Shown here: piece by piece, positions 1 through 7,959 of the stretch
How positions within the stretch are numbered: the stretch's first letter is position 1
Layout of the letters: the number at the start of each line of letters is the position of its first letter
Translations under genes and position numbers: made by a program
Notes under the pieces: model-generated
Told to the model about the DNA's origin: nothing
The model's input: the letters and a program-made list of their open reading frames with translations, nothing else
Database searches by the model: none
Source of the DNA: Acanthamoeba lenticulata
Lineage: Eukaryota > Discosea > Longamoebia > Acanthamoebidae
Direction of reading: 5' to 3'
Length of the DNA stretch: 13,713 nt
Assembly (NCBI GenBank): GCA_002179805.1
Contig: NAVB01000616.1
Coordinates: 1-13,713, forward strand

Positions 1-2
1 TC

Positions 3-389
3 CCTCGCAAGCGTCGTGAACGGACTGTGTTGGATGATGGTGAGTGGGAGAAAGAGTTGACGGAAGAAGAACGCCTGGAGAGACAACAACTCAAGGTGTT
101 TAGAGATAAAAGAAGAAGAAAGTTTCTCATAGATGAAGAGGAAGAGGAAGAAGAAGAAGAAGAAAAAATGGAAGAAGAGGATATACAGGTGGTACCTGGT
201 ATGCCAGTCCACTTGCTAGGCCAGATCTTCAAACATCAAGTCAACAGCCAAGGCCAACTTGTCTTCCAGGTCAAATGGCAGACCTATCCCCACAAATTCA
301 ACAGGTGGGCCACCTTTGGGGAGTTGGTGACTTTGCCAGAAAATGTTCCCATTGTGGAAAAATATCTGGCTGCCAACTTGAAAAAATAA
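3..389 (+). CDS. Chromodomain-like protein, 3' part only (5' end outside window)
   Basis: The frame is open from the first bases of the window to the TAA at 387-389, so the true start is upstream and about 128 residues are visible. They run as a basic/acidic segment with RKRR and KRRRK clusters, an unbroken run of ten glutamates, then a C-terminal block of about 60 residues. That block contains 'LLGQIFKHQV', 'FQVKWQTYP', 'FNRWATFGEL' and 'VEKYL'. This fits a chromodomain: the VKW..YP strand, the (N)xW of the aromatic cage region, and a closing helix. Chromodomains bind methylated histone tails. They occur in HP1-like proteins and also at the C-terminus of some transposon integrases, and I cannot tell which applies here. 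AATAAA overlaps the stop and is followed by an A-run that could serve in 3'-end formation. Confidence 0.6.
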   Translation, partial: PRKRRERTVLDDGEWEKELTEEERLERQQLKVFRDKRRRKFLIDEEEEEEEEEEKMEEEDIQVVPGMPVHLLGQIFKHQVNSQGQLVFQVKWQTYPHKFNRWATFGELVTLPENVPIVEKYLAANLKK

Positions 390-597
390 AAAAAAAAACA
401 TCCAGTTGTAGTGATATTTTTGATTTTTTGAGCTTGTAAAAAAACGACAAATCGCCAAATAAATTGCAGCAGATAGGCAAGATTGAGAGCTACAAAACGA
501 TATATGACAAGTCTTTAGAAACATACAGATTGGCCCGTAAACTCGAAAATGAAATTTCCGTCAAATTTCTTAAATTTTTTGTTGATTTTTGAGCTAC

Positions 598-633
598 TTC
601 AGGGGAATTTCAGCGTTCTTTCAGGGGAATTTC
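598..633 (+). repeat. Tandem pair of TTCAGGGGAATTTC, 22 bp apart
   Basis: The 14-mer TTCAGGGGAATTTC occurs at 598-611 and again at 620-633, start to start 22 bp, about two helical turns. A third, near-identical copy lies at 5368-5383, upstream of the glutamate decarboxylase gene, where 16 bases (TTCTTTCAGGGGAATT) match 616-631 exactly. The core GGGGAATTTC resembles the kappa-B type half-palindromic consensus. Whether a protein binds it here is unknown. Confidence 0.6.
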
Positions 634-654
634 GTTAATACTGCCCTAACCCTA

Positions 655-985
655 GCCTTGGCTGGCCTCTCCTCCTCTCCCCTCCTCGGCCGTCCGCCCT
701 GGCCGCTCTCGAGGCCTGCCCCTCTTTTCCTCCTCTTCCCGAGGCCCCGGCCCGCTCCTCCGCCGCCTCCTCCTGCCGCCTGGCCTGGCCGCTTGAAGCT
801 CGTCCTTTCGGCGTGGCCCGACCCCCCGCCGTGGCCCTGGCCTTGCCCCTCCTCCCCCCCCCGCCTGTCCGGACCCGCGGCAGCCTTGCGCGAGGCCTTT
901 TTCTTTTCCTTTCCTCTTGCCCCTACTGGGCGCCTTTTCTTGCGCTTTTTCTCCCCTTCCCCTTTTCCCTCCGGCCACGGCCTCA
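655..985. repeat. Low-complexity pyrimidine-rich tract (+ strand)
   Basis: The + strand here is dominated by C and T (blocks such as CCTCCTCTCCCCTCCTC) with few A. It is much more GC-rich than either flank. Polypurine/polypyrimidine asymmetry of this length can adopt non-B structures. I see no coding signal. Confidence 0.6.
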
Positions 986-1203
986 GTGCTTGGCATCGTG
1001 TAAATTTGTGAAAAATGTATTAAAATCCTTTTTCACCCTAACAAGGTTGCCTGACTAGTGTCTTCTACTAGCATCTTGTCACTAATGTTGTCATCAACAT
1101 ACAAGTGTAGGTTGGGTGGGTGTTCAATCAGCACCTGCTTTACCTTCTTGAGCTCAGCAATCATGAGCTACTGCCAAAGTTTGTCCAGGCACAGGCTGAT
1201 GAA

Positions 1204-2889
1204 TTAGGTTTTGGTTGCTTCAACAACCTTGCTACATATTCTACATACTTGCTTTTGGAGCCCTTTTTCCAACAATTGGTGGAAGACCCTGCAGCAGCAC
1301 TCATTAGACAGTTGTTTCACCATATTCACTGTTATGTTGATTGGTGAGTGTATGTGTGTGGGTGAAAAAGAAATAAAAACAAAACACACAACAAAATAAG
1401 CACCCACATATAAGCTGATATCATACTCATGGTGAGCAGTGCAATGGAGCCTATTGTGATGAAATGCTCCTGAAGAAGCTTGAAGGTCTGAGGCTTTTCT
1501 GCTAAGCCACACCACACTGGATACCATTTTTCCAGTGTTGCTTTGCAAAGCATCTTGGATTGTCTTGGGTTTGGTGCCTTGGGAAAGTTCAGTTTTTTGT
1601 GCTAATAATAACAAATACAACAAAGCAAAAAAAGAATAATGAGTTTGTCATGTACCAAAAAATTTGTGATTTCTTTCCACATGAGTTCTTTTATGATGTT
1701 GTTGTCTTTGTGGAACCACAAATCAGCAAAGACTGCATCTGCAATGACAAGGAAACCATTTGACTGGACTGAGTAGCCCTCATTCATGTCAGTGTTGTCA
1801 AAGCACTTGAGCTTCCAGTAGATGCGCTTGTGGTCAACATTATTGAGATGGGACACATGTGACCACGGGACAACATTACAGCACAGGGTCATGATATCCT
1901 TGAAGAGCTCAGCCCTTTGTGCCAGCAAATGATCAAGCCAGTGATACCACACACCACAACCACCCCACCACCACACACCAACAATCCAAGTGGAGGGGTG
2001 TAAGACAGCTGCCATATATATATATATATAAGTGCTGGGAACCAATCCAGGCGGCATAAACCCATATCACACTGTACGCTACCACCCATATATACAAAAC
2101 ACACACCCACACCTACATACACAAAGACAGTACAGTGATGTGGTTATTTCTGCCAAGGATTGTGTAGGTCCGCAGTTCATTGTCATGGTATTTTCGCCCA
2201 CCTGCTGGTGGGTTCTCAGCCAGCAAAAAGCAACGGTCAGGTATGACACCGCCTGCTGCTTTGAGGATGTTGAATGTAGCTGCAAGTCCCTTTGAAGTAT
2301 GAGGCCAATAATTGCCTGTAATCACCCTCAGCCCCCAAGTCACACAATTGAACAAATAAATGAGCTGTGGATTTGATAAAGAAGATGGTTGTACTGTATT
2401 GTGTTTCGAATCTAATGGCACCTTGTCATGTGCTACCATGTACTGCGTTGCAAGGTCAACAAAAGGGATCCTGCTTTCTGCATGCATCAGGAGGGTTGAA
2501 GACTTTCAGTAAACATAACAACAACAACAAAAAGCTTAGATCTTGCTAACCTCTCCACGTTGGGCCAGCGGATCTGGAGGCTCTTGCCATAGTTTGTTAA
2601 TTGGGATCAAGTGCACTCCTGTAGGCGGCTGGTTGTCTTTGTGGCTTCCCGACTCGTGCGCTAGAGCCACGCCGCACAGTTCAGATTCCTCAGTCTCCAT
2701 CTCGGCCTTGTCCTCTTGGCTGCTGGGGTCATTGAGCCAGATGGCAGTGCTTCCCTCGGCCTCGGCTTCCTCATCCCAGTCGTCTATCACGATGTATTCT
2801 TTCGCTCTCTCATCCTCCTCAGCAGCGTCCTTCACCTCCTCCCTCTCCGCTCCTTCTTCCTCTTCTTTGTCTTCATCTCTTTCGCCCAT
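1204..2889 (-). CDS. Hypothetical multi-exon gene, acidic N-terminus; possible transposase-like part
   Basis: Not recognised with confidence. Candidate exons, 5' to 3' on the minus strand: 2559-2889 (ATG at 2889, very acidic 'GERDEDKEEEEGAE', then 'YIVIDDWDEE'); about 2115-2477 ('SRIPFVDLATQY', 'LRVITGNYWP', 'PPAGGRKYHDNELRTY'); an exon of unclear 5' edge ending at 1656 ('HKRIYWKLKCFDN', 'GFLVIADAVFADLWF'); 1427-1601 ('LNFPKA', 'WYPVWCGLAEKP'); 1204-1328 (ends 'CRICSKVVEATKT', stop). Proposed introns 2478-2558, 1602-1655 and 1329-1426 have GT-AG ends and keep the frame. The join between exons 2 and 3, through the AT and CA/GT-rich stretch 1980-2115, is unresolved. The 'IADxxF ... FPK' spacing faintly recalls DDE transposases of the IS4/piggyBac type in protists. 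The terminal CxxC could be half a zinc knuckle. The first exon is GC-rich and the rest AT-rich, so this may be two unrelated pieces. Confidence 0.4.
2014..2031. repeat. (AT)n dinucleotide run
   Basis: About nine AT units. It lies in the unresolved interval between two candidate exons of the minus-strand gene, where an intron is expected. Confidence 0.85.
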
Positions 2890-3036
2890 GGGACCGTCAC
2901 ATCCTCCTCCTGTTTTTCATGCGTCATCATCAGCATGATGCCTCTGCACCTCCTTGTCCCCTCTCCTCCCTCTCTTCCCTTCCCCCAACCAAAACAAACA
3001 AACAAACAAACAAACAAAAACCAATGAATCAGGTGT
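2890..3036. promoter_or_regulatory. Presumed divergent promoter spacer with (CAAA)n run
   Basis: About 147 bp separate the ATG of the acidic minus-strand exon (2889) from the first recognisable codons of the NAD kinase relic on the + strand. A run of CAAA units occupies about 2991-3020, next to a pyrimidine-rich block (2940-2990). Divergent layout implies that promoters once fired both ways. No specific element is recognised. Confidence 0.35.
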
Positions 3037-4703
3037 GTGGTGGCGGACAAAGAGTCAGAGGACATCGCGCGGTATTTTGAAGAGAGCGGGAGGCACTGTC
3101 AGGCGATACAACTCCAAGCAGACGGCCTTTTCGCACAAAAGCAAGCTGACGGGTGCGCCCATCAGCCCCGAGTTTGTGCGCTCCAACAGCGCGCCGCCGA
3201 CTGTCGCGGGCGAGAACGGGCCGCACGTCCATGGACCGCAACCGGTATTCTGCATCGAGCTGGGCGACAAGCCCGTGCTGGCCTCGGCGCTGGCCCATGC
3301 GCTGCGCGACCTCGCCGTCGCGCATCCCAAGTGGGGCGTGTGCAGGCTGGCGCGCTCGCTCCGGCGCATCGACTCGGCCATCACGGTGCCGGTCTCGGTA
3401 GACCCCACTCTGTGTTACGCCAACACCATGATGCACCCTGCCATGCGCAGCGTGCTCGGCGGCTTTCTTTTTCTTAGTGTTCGTTTTTTGCTAATCAGCC
3501 GCCTGTGCACACACAGACAAAGTTGCTATGGGAGAAGCCGCCGAGCGTGGTGCTGATCATCCAAGTACGCATTCATCGTTCCATGTTTTTTACAATCTTT
3601 TGTCCCAGCTGCGCCACGGACAACAACAACAACCTCGTCTTGGCGCTTGTTTCAAGGGTCGTTGATCTTTGTTAGTTGGCTGGAGAAGGAGAAGAAGATC
3701 GGTGATGATCGAGCCGGAGGTGCAGAAGCGGGAGGCGCCGCACTTGATGTCCTTTACCATCTTCCTAGAGGACGTGCCCCTCAGCAACAAGGTTGACTTC
3801 ATCATCCCCCCAGCGGCAACAGAGTACGTACACATATGTGCTTGTGTGTGTTGTGTGTGTGTGTGTGTGACTAACGCCGAATCTTGTTCAGACGATCTTG
3901 CATGTCAACTCCCTGTTCCCGTACTCTGTGCCGCCAGTAGTCTCCTTCGCGCTGGACTCCCTCGGCTTACTGACGCCTTTCGATGTGGCCAAGCACCACC
4001 TGGCCTGTGTGATTCGGGGCGAGTTTTGCCTCACCGTGCGCCAGCGGCTCGAAGCTGAGCACCACAGGCGAAGTCATCAGTTCACCAAGCATGTTGACAC
4101 GCACACACGCAAACACACACACTTATGCAGTGTGGTATGTGTGAACGAATAGCAGACCAGTGCATGAACAAGGCCGTGATCAACCACAGTGCCGATTGGC
4201 ATCTGTGTTCGCTCAAGTGCTACTGCTACGGGCTGCTCATCACCACCATCCAGGCCGACGGGGTGATCATTTCGTCTACAACAGGTTCAACCGCTTATTC
4301 GCTCTCGGCCGGCGGGGCGATGACCCCCATCATCTCGTGCCGGCCCATCATGTTCCCTGACTCTGTCACCCTTCGGATACAGGTTTGTGATGCACCGCAC
4401 ACACCGCACACCGCACAACTCAAGGCTCACATATGCTGTCGCAGGTGCCGGAGGATGCGCGCACGCGAGGGTGGGAACTCAACTCGCGTGAATACGTGGT
4501 CATCAATATCTCGATGGCACATCCCCTGTACGCTTCCTCTATTTTTTGCACACGACACGCACCGCACACACACACACAACGGTGGCTTACACACGTGCGT
4601 GCACAGAAAAATCAAGACGGATTCTTTGGGCTGATTCAGCTGCTTCATGTCATCCTATGCGGATGAAAAACAGCAGCTGCACAACTTGCTCAGCTTGCGG
4701 TAG
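3037..4703 (+). pseudogene. Decayed NAD kinase gene
   Basis: NAD kinase phosphorylates NAD to NADP. Recognisable parts in order: 'ADKESEDIARYFEESG' (about 3040), 'PISPEFVRSNSAPP', 'LLWEKPPSVVLIIQ' (3523-3564), 'VMIEPEV' (about 3700), 'VDFII' (3794), 'TILHVNSLFPYSVPPVV' (from 3892), 'SLGLLTPFD', 'VRQRLEAEHH', 'ADWHLCSLKCY', 'DGVIISSTTGSTAYSLSAGG' (about 4258-4317), 'CRPIMFPDSVTLRIQ' (to 4382), 'VPEDARTRGW' (from 4445), 'YVVINIS'. Introns 3452-3516, 3824-3891, 4383-4444 and 4528-4606 still have GT-AG ends. It looks dead: the GGDG motif reads like SGNR after one missing base; the invariant NE is NK (4167-4172); about 15 residues are gone after 'GGAMT' (about 4325) and about 9, including the FDGR segment, after 'RGW' (about 4474). 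Frame breaks are inferred near 3090, 3570-3700, 3808 and twice near 4650-4675. After those the expected C-terminal codons and TAG (4701-4703) can still be read. The reading start (GTG at 3037) is only where similarity begins. Alternative: a fast-evolving NADK-like gene. Confidence 0.75.
3843..3869. repeat. (GT)n run inside an intron of the NAD kinase relic
   Basis: A GT-rich microsatellite fills the middle of the intron 3824-3891. Similar CA/GT runs sit in other introns of this window, so they seem to be a genomic habit. Confidence 0.8.
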
Positions 4704-4794
4704 CACTTGAAGAGCTTCCACCGTTGCCGCCACGTGAGACCTGCACATCGTCGTGAGAGCCCCTAATTAAAAAAAAAGTATATATATAATATAT
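4704..4794. other. AT-rich spacer after the NAD kinase relic
   Basis: No gene seen. It contains A-runs, TATATATA and TAATTAA-like sequence. It would supply the 3' ends of converging transcripts from the relic (+) and the small ORF beyond it (minus). Confidence 0.5.
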
Positions 4795-5106
4795 TTAAAA
4801 AAAAAAAAGAAGGCGTGCCCTCTCGCATACTAAACCTTTGGTCATTTGGTGGGCCATCCTTGCTTGCTTGACCTTGCCGATAAGAGGCACCTTTTCGGCT
4901 GCCGTCCTTTTCTTTTTCTTCTTCTTTTTCTTCTTCGTTTTTGCTGGTGGGGACGCGGACTTGGTGGGGTCGTGAGCTGCTGTAGGTGGTCTTGTGAAGA
5001 TCTCCCCACTGCTGCTCCCCTTTGAGGAAGGGGTGATCGCGATCTGCTTTATGGCCCCCGCCGGCGGTGAGTCGGCGTTCCCAGTCGCCACAGGGGGCTG
5101 CTGCAT
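4795..5106 (-). CDS. Possible small lysine-rich protein, unknown function
   Basis: An ORF of about 103 codons from the ATG at 5106. The same frame stays open a little further upstream, to about 5136, so a spliced upstream exon is possible (a 'TTTGCGAG' acceptor lies at about 5127). The product has a Pro/Ser/Thr-rich half ('MQQPPVATGNADSPPAG'), then a lysine run ('KTKKKKKKKKKRTAAEK') and a basic tail ('IGKVKQARMAHQMTKG'). Such composition suits a nuclear or nucleolar protein, but the run also reflects AAG/AAA repeats. It ends in a T-rich tract encoding LLFFF, which suggests the true 3' end may be spliced earlier: a GTTTAG donor-like site follows 'MTK'. No family recognised. Confidence 0.3.
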   Translation of the reverse strand: MQQPPVATGNADSPPAGAIKQIAITPSSKGSSSGEIFTRPPTAAHDPTKSASPPAKTKKKKKKKKKRTAAEKVPLIGKVKQARMAHQMTKGLVCERARLLFFF

Positions 5107-5371
5107 CACGGGCGCCGAGCTGTTGCTCGCAAACAAAGCAGACAGATAGATCCAAGTTGGATTTTATTTTTATTTTGTGTGTTTCTTCTTTTTGGCCGTC
5201 AAAGTTTGGCGCAGCAAGCACGAATAGGAGGAGAGCTGCAACGCATAACTCGTTTGCGCGAAAGATCTGAAGAGAAAGCAACCCACTACCGGCACTGCAG
5301 CTTCAGGCGCCTTGGTTCATGCTGACCCAGACAAAGCAAACATGGTCGACACTGACTAAACCTGCGTTTCT

Positions 5372-5460
5372 TTCAGGGGAATTACCGTCGGGGTTGGCCC
5401 CGTTTTGCAAGCGGTCAGGGCATCTGCCCCTGCCGCGACAGCAGCGGAGGCTCTTTTTTT
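5372..5460 (+). ncRNA. Candidate structured RNA or regulatory block ending in T7
   Basis: The GGGGAATT element (5372-5383) is followed by a perfect 5-bp stem with a four-base loop (5389-5402). A second stem follows at 5411-5436: GCGG pairs with CCGC, then after one bulged T CAGGG pairs with CCCTG. The block ends in seven Ts (5454-5460), as RNA polymerase III terminators do. No tRNA, U6 or other known RNA is recognised, and no clear A or B box. It could equally be GC-rich promoter sequence of the downstream gene. Confidence 0.25.
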
Positions 5461-5510
5461 AACACGCCTCCACACCTCGGTCTAGCAACAACAACAACAC
5501 GTACACTTCG

Positions 5511-5540
5511 AGCACCAGCACCAGCACCAGCACCAGCACC
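5511..5540 (+). repeat. (AGCACC)5 in the leader of the glutamate decarboxylase gene
   Basis: Five perfect AGCACC units end 14 bp before the ATG at 5555, preceded by a CAACAA run (5485-5499). It is probably in the 5' untranslated region. Confidence 0.85.
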
Positions 5541-5554
5541 AACTTATCATTATC

Positions 5555-7919
5555 ATGCCGCGGCTATCCGGACATGTCAACGTAGACGCCCTCTCCTCGC
5601 GCGATCGGGAGAAGGCTGCCGCCATGGGCACGGGCACTCGACCCGAGATTCACTCCTTGGCTTATGCTTCTCGCTTCACTGACAAAGACATTCCCAAGGT
5701 ACATCACACCACTCCACACCACGCGATCCTTACTTATGTGGGTTCACTCACCCGCGTATGCCTTTGTGTGGACGTACGGCGCTGCGTGCGCTCACTTTTC
5801 AAACTAGTTTGAGATGCCACAATCGTCGACGCCGGCCAATGCGGTCTATCAGCTGATCAAAGACGAGCTGGAGCTCGAAGGGAAGCCCATCCAGAACATG
5901 GCCACCTTCGTGACCACGTGGATGGAACCCGAAGCGGAGAAACTCATGACCGAAAACCTGGGCAAGAACTTCGTCGACAAGGTGAATGGCCCTTTTTTTC
6001 AAAGGACACACCAGCGAAGTGAAGCTCATCATCATTGTACTTTGCCCCCCCCCACCCCCCACTGTTGCAGGAGGAGTACCCCCAAACTGTGGAGGTTCAA
6101 GATCGATGTGTCAACATGTTGGCCCGGCTCTACAACGCGCCCAAGGACGGCAAGGCGGTCGGCACGAGCTGCGTGGGCTCTTCCGAAGGTTCGTGAATCA
6201 CATGTAGCTTCTTGGGCGCTGGATCAGTGTTTTTTGGTCCGTGTTTTTCATTCTTTACGCGGCTTGGGACAACTGTACAGCGATCATGCTGGGCTGTCTC
6301 GCGGCCAAGTTCCGCTGGAGGAAGAAGAGGGAGGCCGAAGGAAAGCCCACCGACAAGCCCAACATCGTGTTTGGTTCCAACGCTCACGGTATGTCGTTCT
6401 CTGTTCTCCTGCCAAAGGCGTCAACTGACTGATTTCTTCCGCGTGTCTGGTTTGGTTTGGTTTTGTTGCCACACCACAGTCGTCGTGAAGAAGTTTGCGC
6501 GCTACTTCGATGTGGAGCCTCGCGTGGTGCCCATTCACGACACCACCCACTACATGATGGACGCCAAGGAGGCCGCCAAGTATATTGATGAGAACACCAT
6601 CTGCGTCTTCTCCATCCTCGGGTCGACCTTCACCGGACACTTTGAGAAGGTCAAGCTTCTCAGCCGCGAGCTCGACCGGATCCAGCAGGAAAAGGGGTAC
6701 TACTGGTCACTTTTAACTGCTTTTTTTCTCTGCCATGACATCGGCACTGATCGGATCGCTCTCGTGTTGCAATGAACAAAAAATGTGCAGAATTGATGTG
6801 GACATTCACGTGGACGCTGCGTCGGGAGGCTTCGTGGCGCCTTTCGTGTTCCCCTACCTGGAGTGGGTGCGATTTCAATCTTCTTGTTTACCTGAGAAAT
6901 GATGCCAACATGCAACTGACCACGCTTCTCTCTCTCTCTCTCTGCCTCTCTCCTTCTTTTTGTTCTTCTCTGGTGCGCAGGACTTCCGTGTGCCGCGCGT
7001 CAAGAGCATCAACGTGTCCGGCCACAAGTATGGCTTGGTCTACCCGGGCATCGGCTGGGTCGTGTGGCGCGACGAGAAGGAGTTGCCTGAGGACTTGGTC
7101 TTCCACCTCGATTACCTCGGCGGTGACGAGCCCACCTTCAACCTCAACTTCTCTCGGGGCTCGCTCGGCGTCCTGGGCCAGTACTACAACTTCCTGCGCC
7201 TCGGTCGGGTAAGTGAAAGCTCCCCTTAGGGTCCAGCAATCAGATCTGTTTTGAACCGCTGGTTCGCAAACTTGAGCCCTGCTGATCTCGCGATGACACC
7301 AGGAGGGCTTCAGTGACGTGATCACGTCGTGCCTGGAGGGCGCCCGGTTCCTGTCGTTCCTGCTCAAGGACACGGGATATTTTGACCTCCTCTCCGAGAT
7401 CCACCGCAAGGGTAACGAAGGCCTCCCGCTGGTGTGCCTCAGCCTCAAGGCCGTGCAGGGCGGCACGCTCAACTTTGACGAGTATGACCTTATGCACACC
7501 CTCCGCCAAAAGGGCTGGATTGTGCCGGCCTACAAGGTTCGTGTCCCCTCTGCTTTGGATCGAGGAGATCTCGCGTTTGGGCGGGTCACAAGCTTCGGTT
7601 TGGCTCACACACACATACACACACACACACGCGCGCTACGCAGCTGCCCCCGGCCATGGAAAAGAAGACGATCCTGCGCATTGTCGTGCGCGAGATCCAC
7701 ACCAAGGCCATCCTCGAGAAACTGGGCAGCGACCTGGTGACGGCCTACGAGACGCTCTACGAGCGGCACGGCGCCACGAGCCCCGAACCCAAGCGGGCCG
7801 TTGCGGCGTTGGCCACCATGAGCAAGGAGGAAGAACATGGCAAGGGCACCACCGACGAGGACAAGGCCACAGGCAAGGTCAGCAAGGTCGACGACGAGAC
7901 CTTTACTTCCGTGTGCTAG
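5555..7919 (+). CDS. Glutamate decarboxylase (PLP-dependent), complete, nine exons
   Basis: Converts L-glutamate to GABA and CO2, consuming a proton. Exons: 5555-5698, 5808-5981, 6071-6188, 6281-6388, 6480-6696, 6791-6866, 6981-7208, 7303-7536, 7644-7919. All introns are GT-AG, phases agree throughout and the product is 524 aa, close to the usual length of about 460-500. Motifs are those of the plant/bacterial GadB-type family (group II decarboxylases): '[13 protein letters not shown]', '[13 protein letters not shown]', 'VGSSEAIML', 'HVDAASGGF' (residues 260-268, Asp262 for the pyridine nitrogen), '[13 protein letters not shown]' with Lys295 as the expected Schiff-base lysine, and 'IGWVVWR'. 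The C-terminus after about residue 490 is rich in Lys and acidic residues and lacks the tryptophan-containing calmodulin-binding tail of plant GADs. The start is the first ATG in frame, with an N-terminal extension typical of the family. No targeting signal is seen, so it is presumably cytosolic. Confidence 0.95.
6929..6947. repeat. (CT)n run in GAD intron 6
   Basis: TCTCTCTC repeat upstream of the acceptor CGCAG at 6976-6980. It doubles as polypyrimidine tract. Confidence 0.8.
7604..7630. repeat. (CA)n run in GAD intron 8
   Basis: CACACACA array within the intron 7537-7643, just before the acceptor at 7641-7643. Confidence 0.8.
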
Positions 7920-7959
7920 GCGCGAGTTACACATGCATGTGTGACCTCTCCCCCATGTT
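7920..7959. terminator. 40-bp convergent spacer with a perfect palindrome
   Basis: The stops of GAD (+, 7917-7919) and the GH85 gene (minus, 7960-7962) face each other across only 40 bp. ACACATGCATGTGT (7929-7942) is a perfect 14-bp palindrome, extended on both sides by GTT/GAC (two pairs plus one wobble in RNA). Both transcripts must end in or across this spacer and the opposing gene, so overlapping 3' ends are expected. A role in termination is inference. Confidence 0.35.

Larger units (their letters stand above)
390..1100. other. Non-coding stretch with duplicated element and pyrimidine tract
   Basis: No convincing gene. 390-597 is AT-rich. 598-633 holds two copies of a 14-base element. 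About 655-985 is a C/T-rich tract, so the minus strand is purine-rich. A minus-strand ORF through it would read almost only G, R, E, K and P, as expected from composition alone. 1000-1100 returns to ordinary AT-rich sequence. Confidence 0.6.

Noticed and set aside
644..655. CCCTAACCCTAG, like an internal telomere repeat
   Set aside because: Fewer than two full units; too short to claim a telomeric remnant.
652..996. Minus-strand ORF rich in Gly, Arg, Glu and Lys across the pyrimidine tract
   Set aside because: Its composition is fully explained by the purine-rich strand; no domain-like segment, and both strands are open for the same reason.
589..1011. Plus-strand ORF rich in Pro, Leu and Ser
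   Set aside because: Same low-complexity tract read on the other strand; no sign of selection for protein.
5067..5281. Hydrophobic 'VAALLLFVLAAP' ORF (minus) as a signal peptide of the small gene
   Set aside because: It lies in a different frame from the lysine-rich ORF, with no GT donor to connect them.
6888..7499. Minus-strand ORF opposite GAD exons
   Set aside because: Mirror of highly conserved GAD coding sequence and a CT-run intron.
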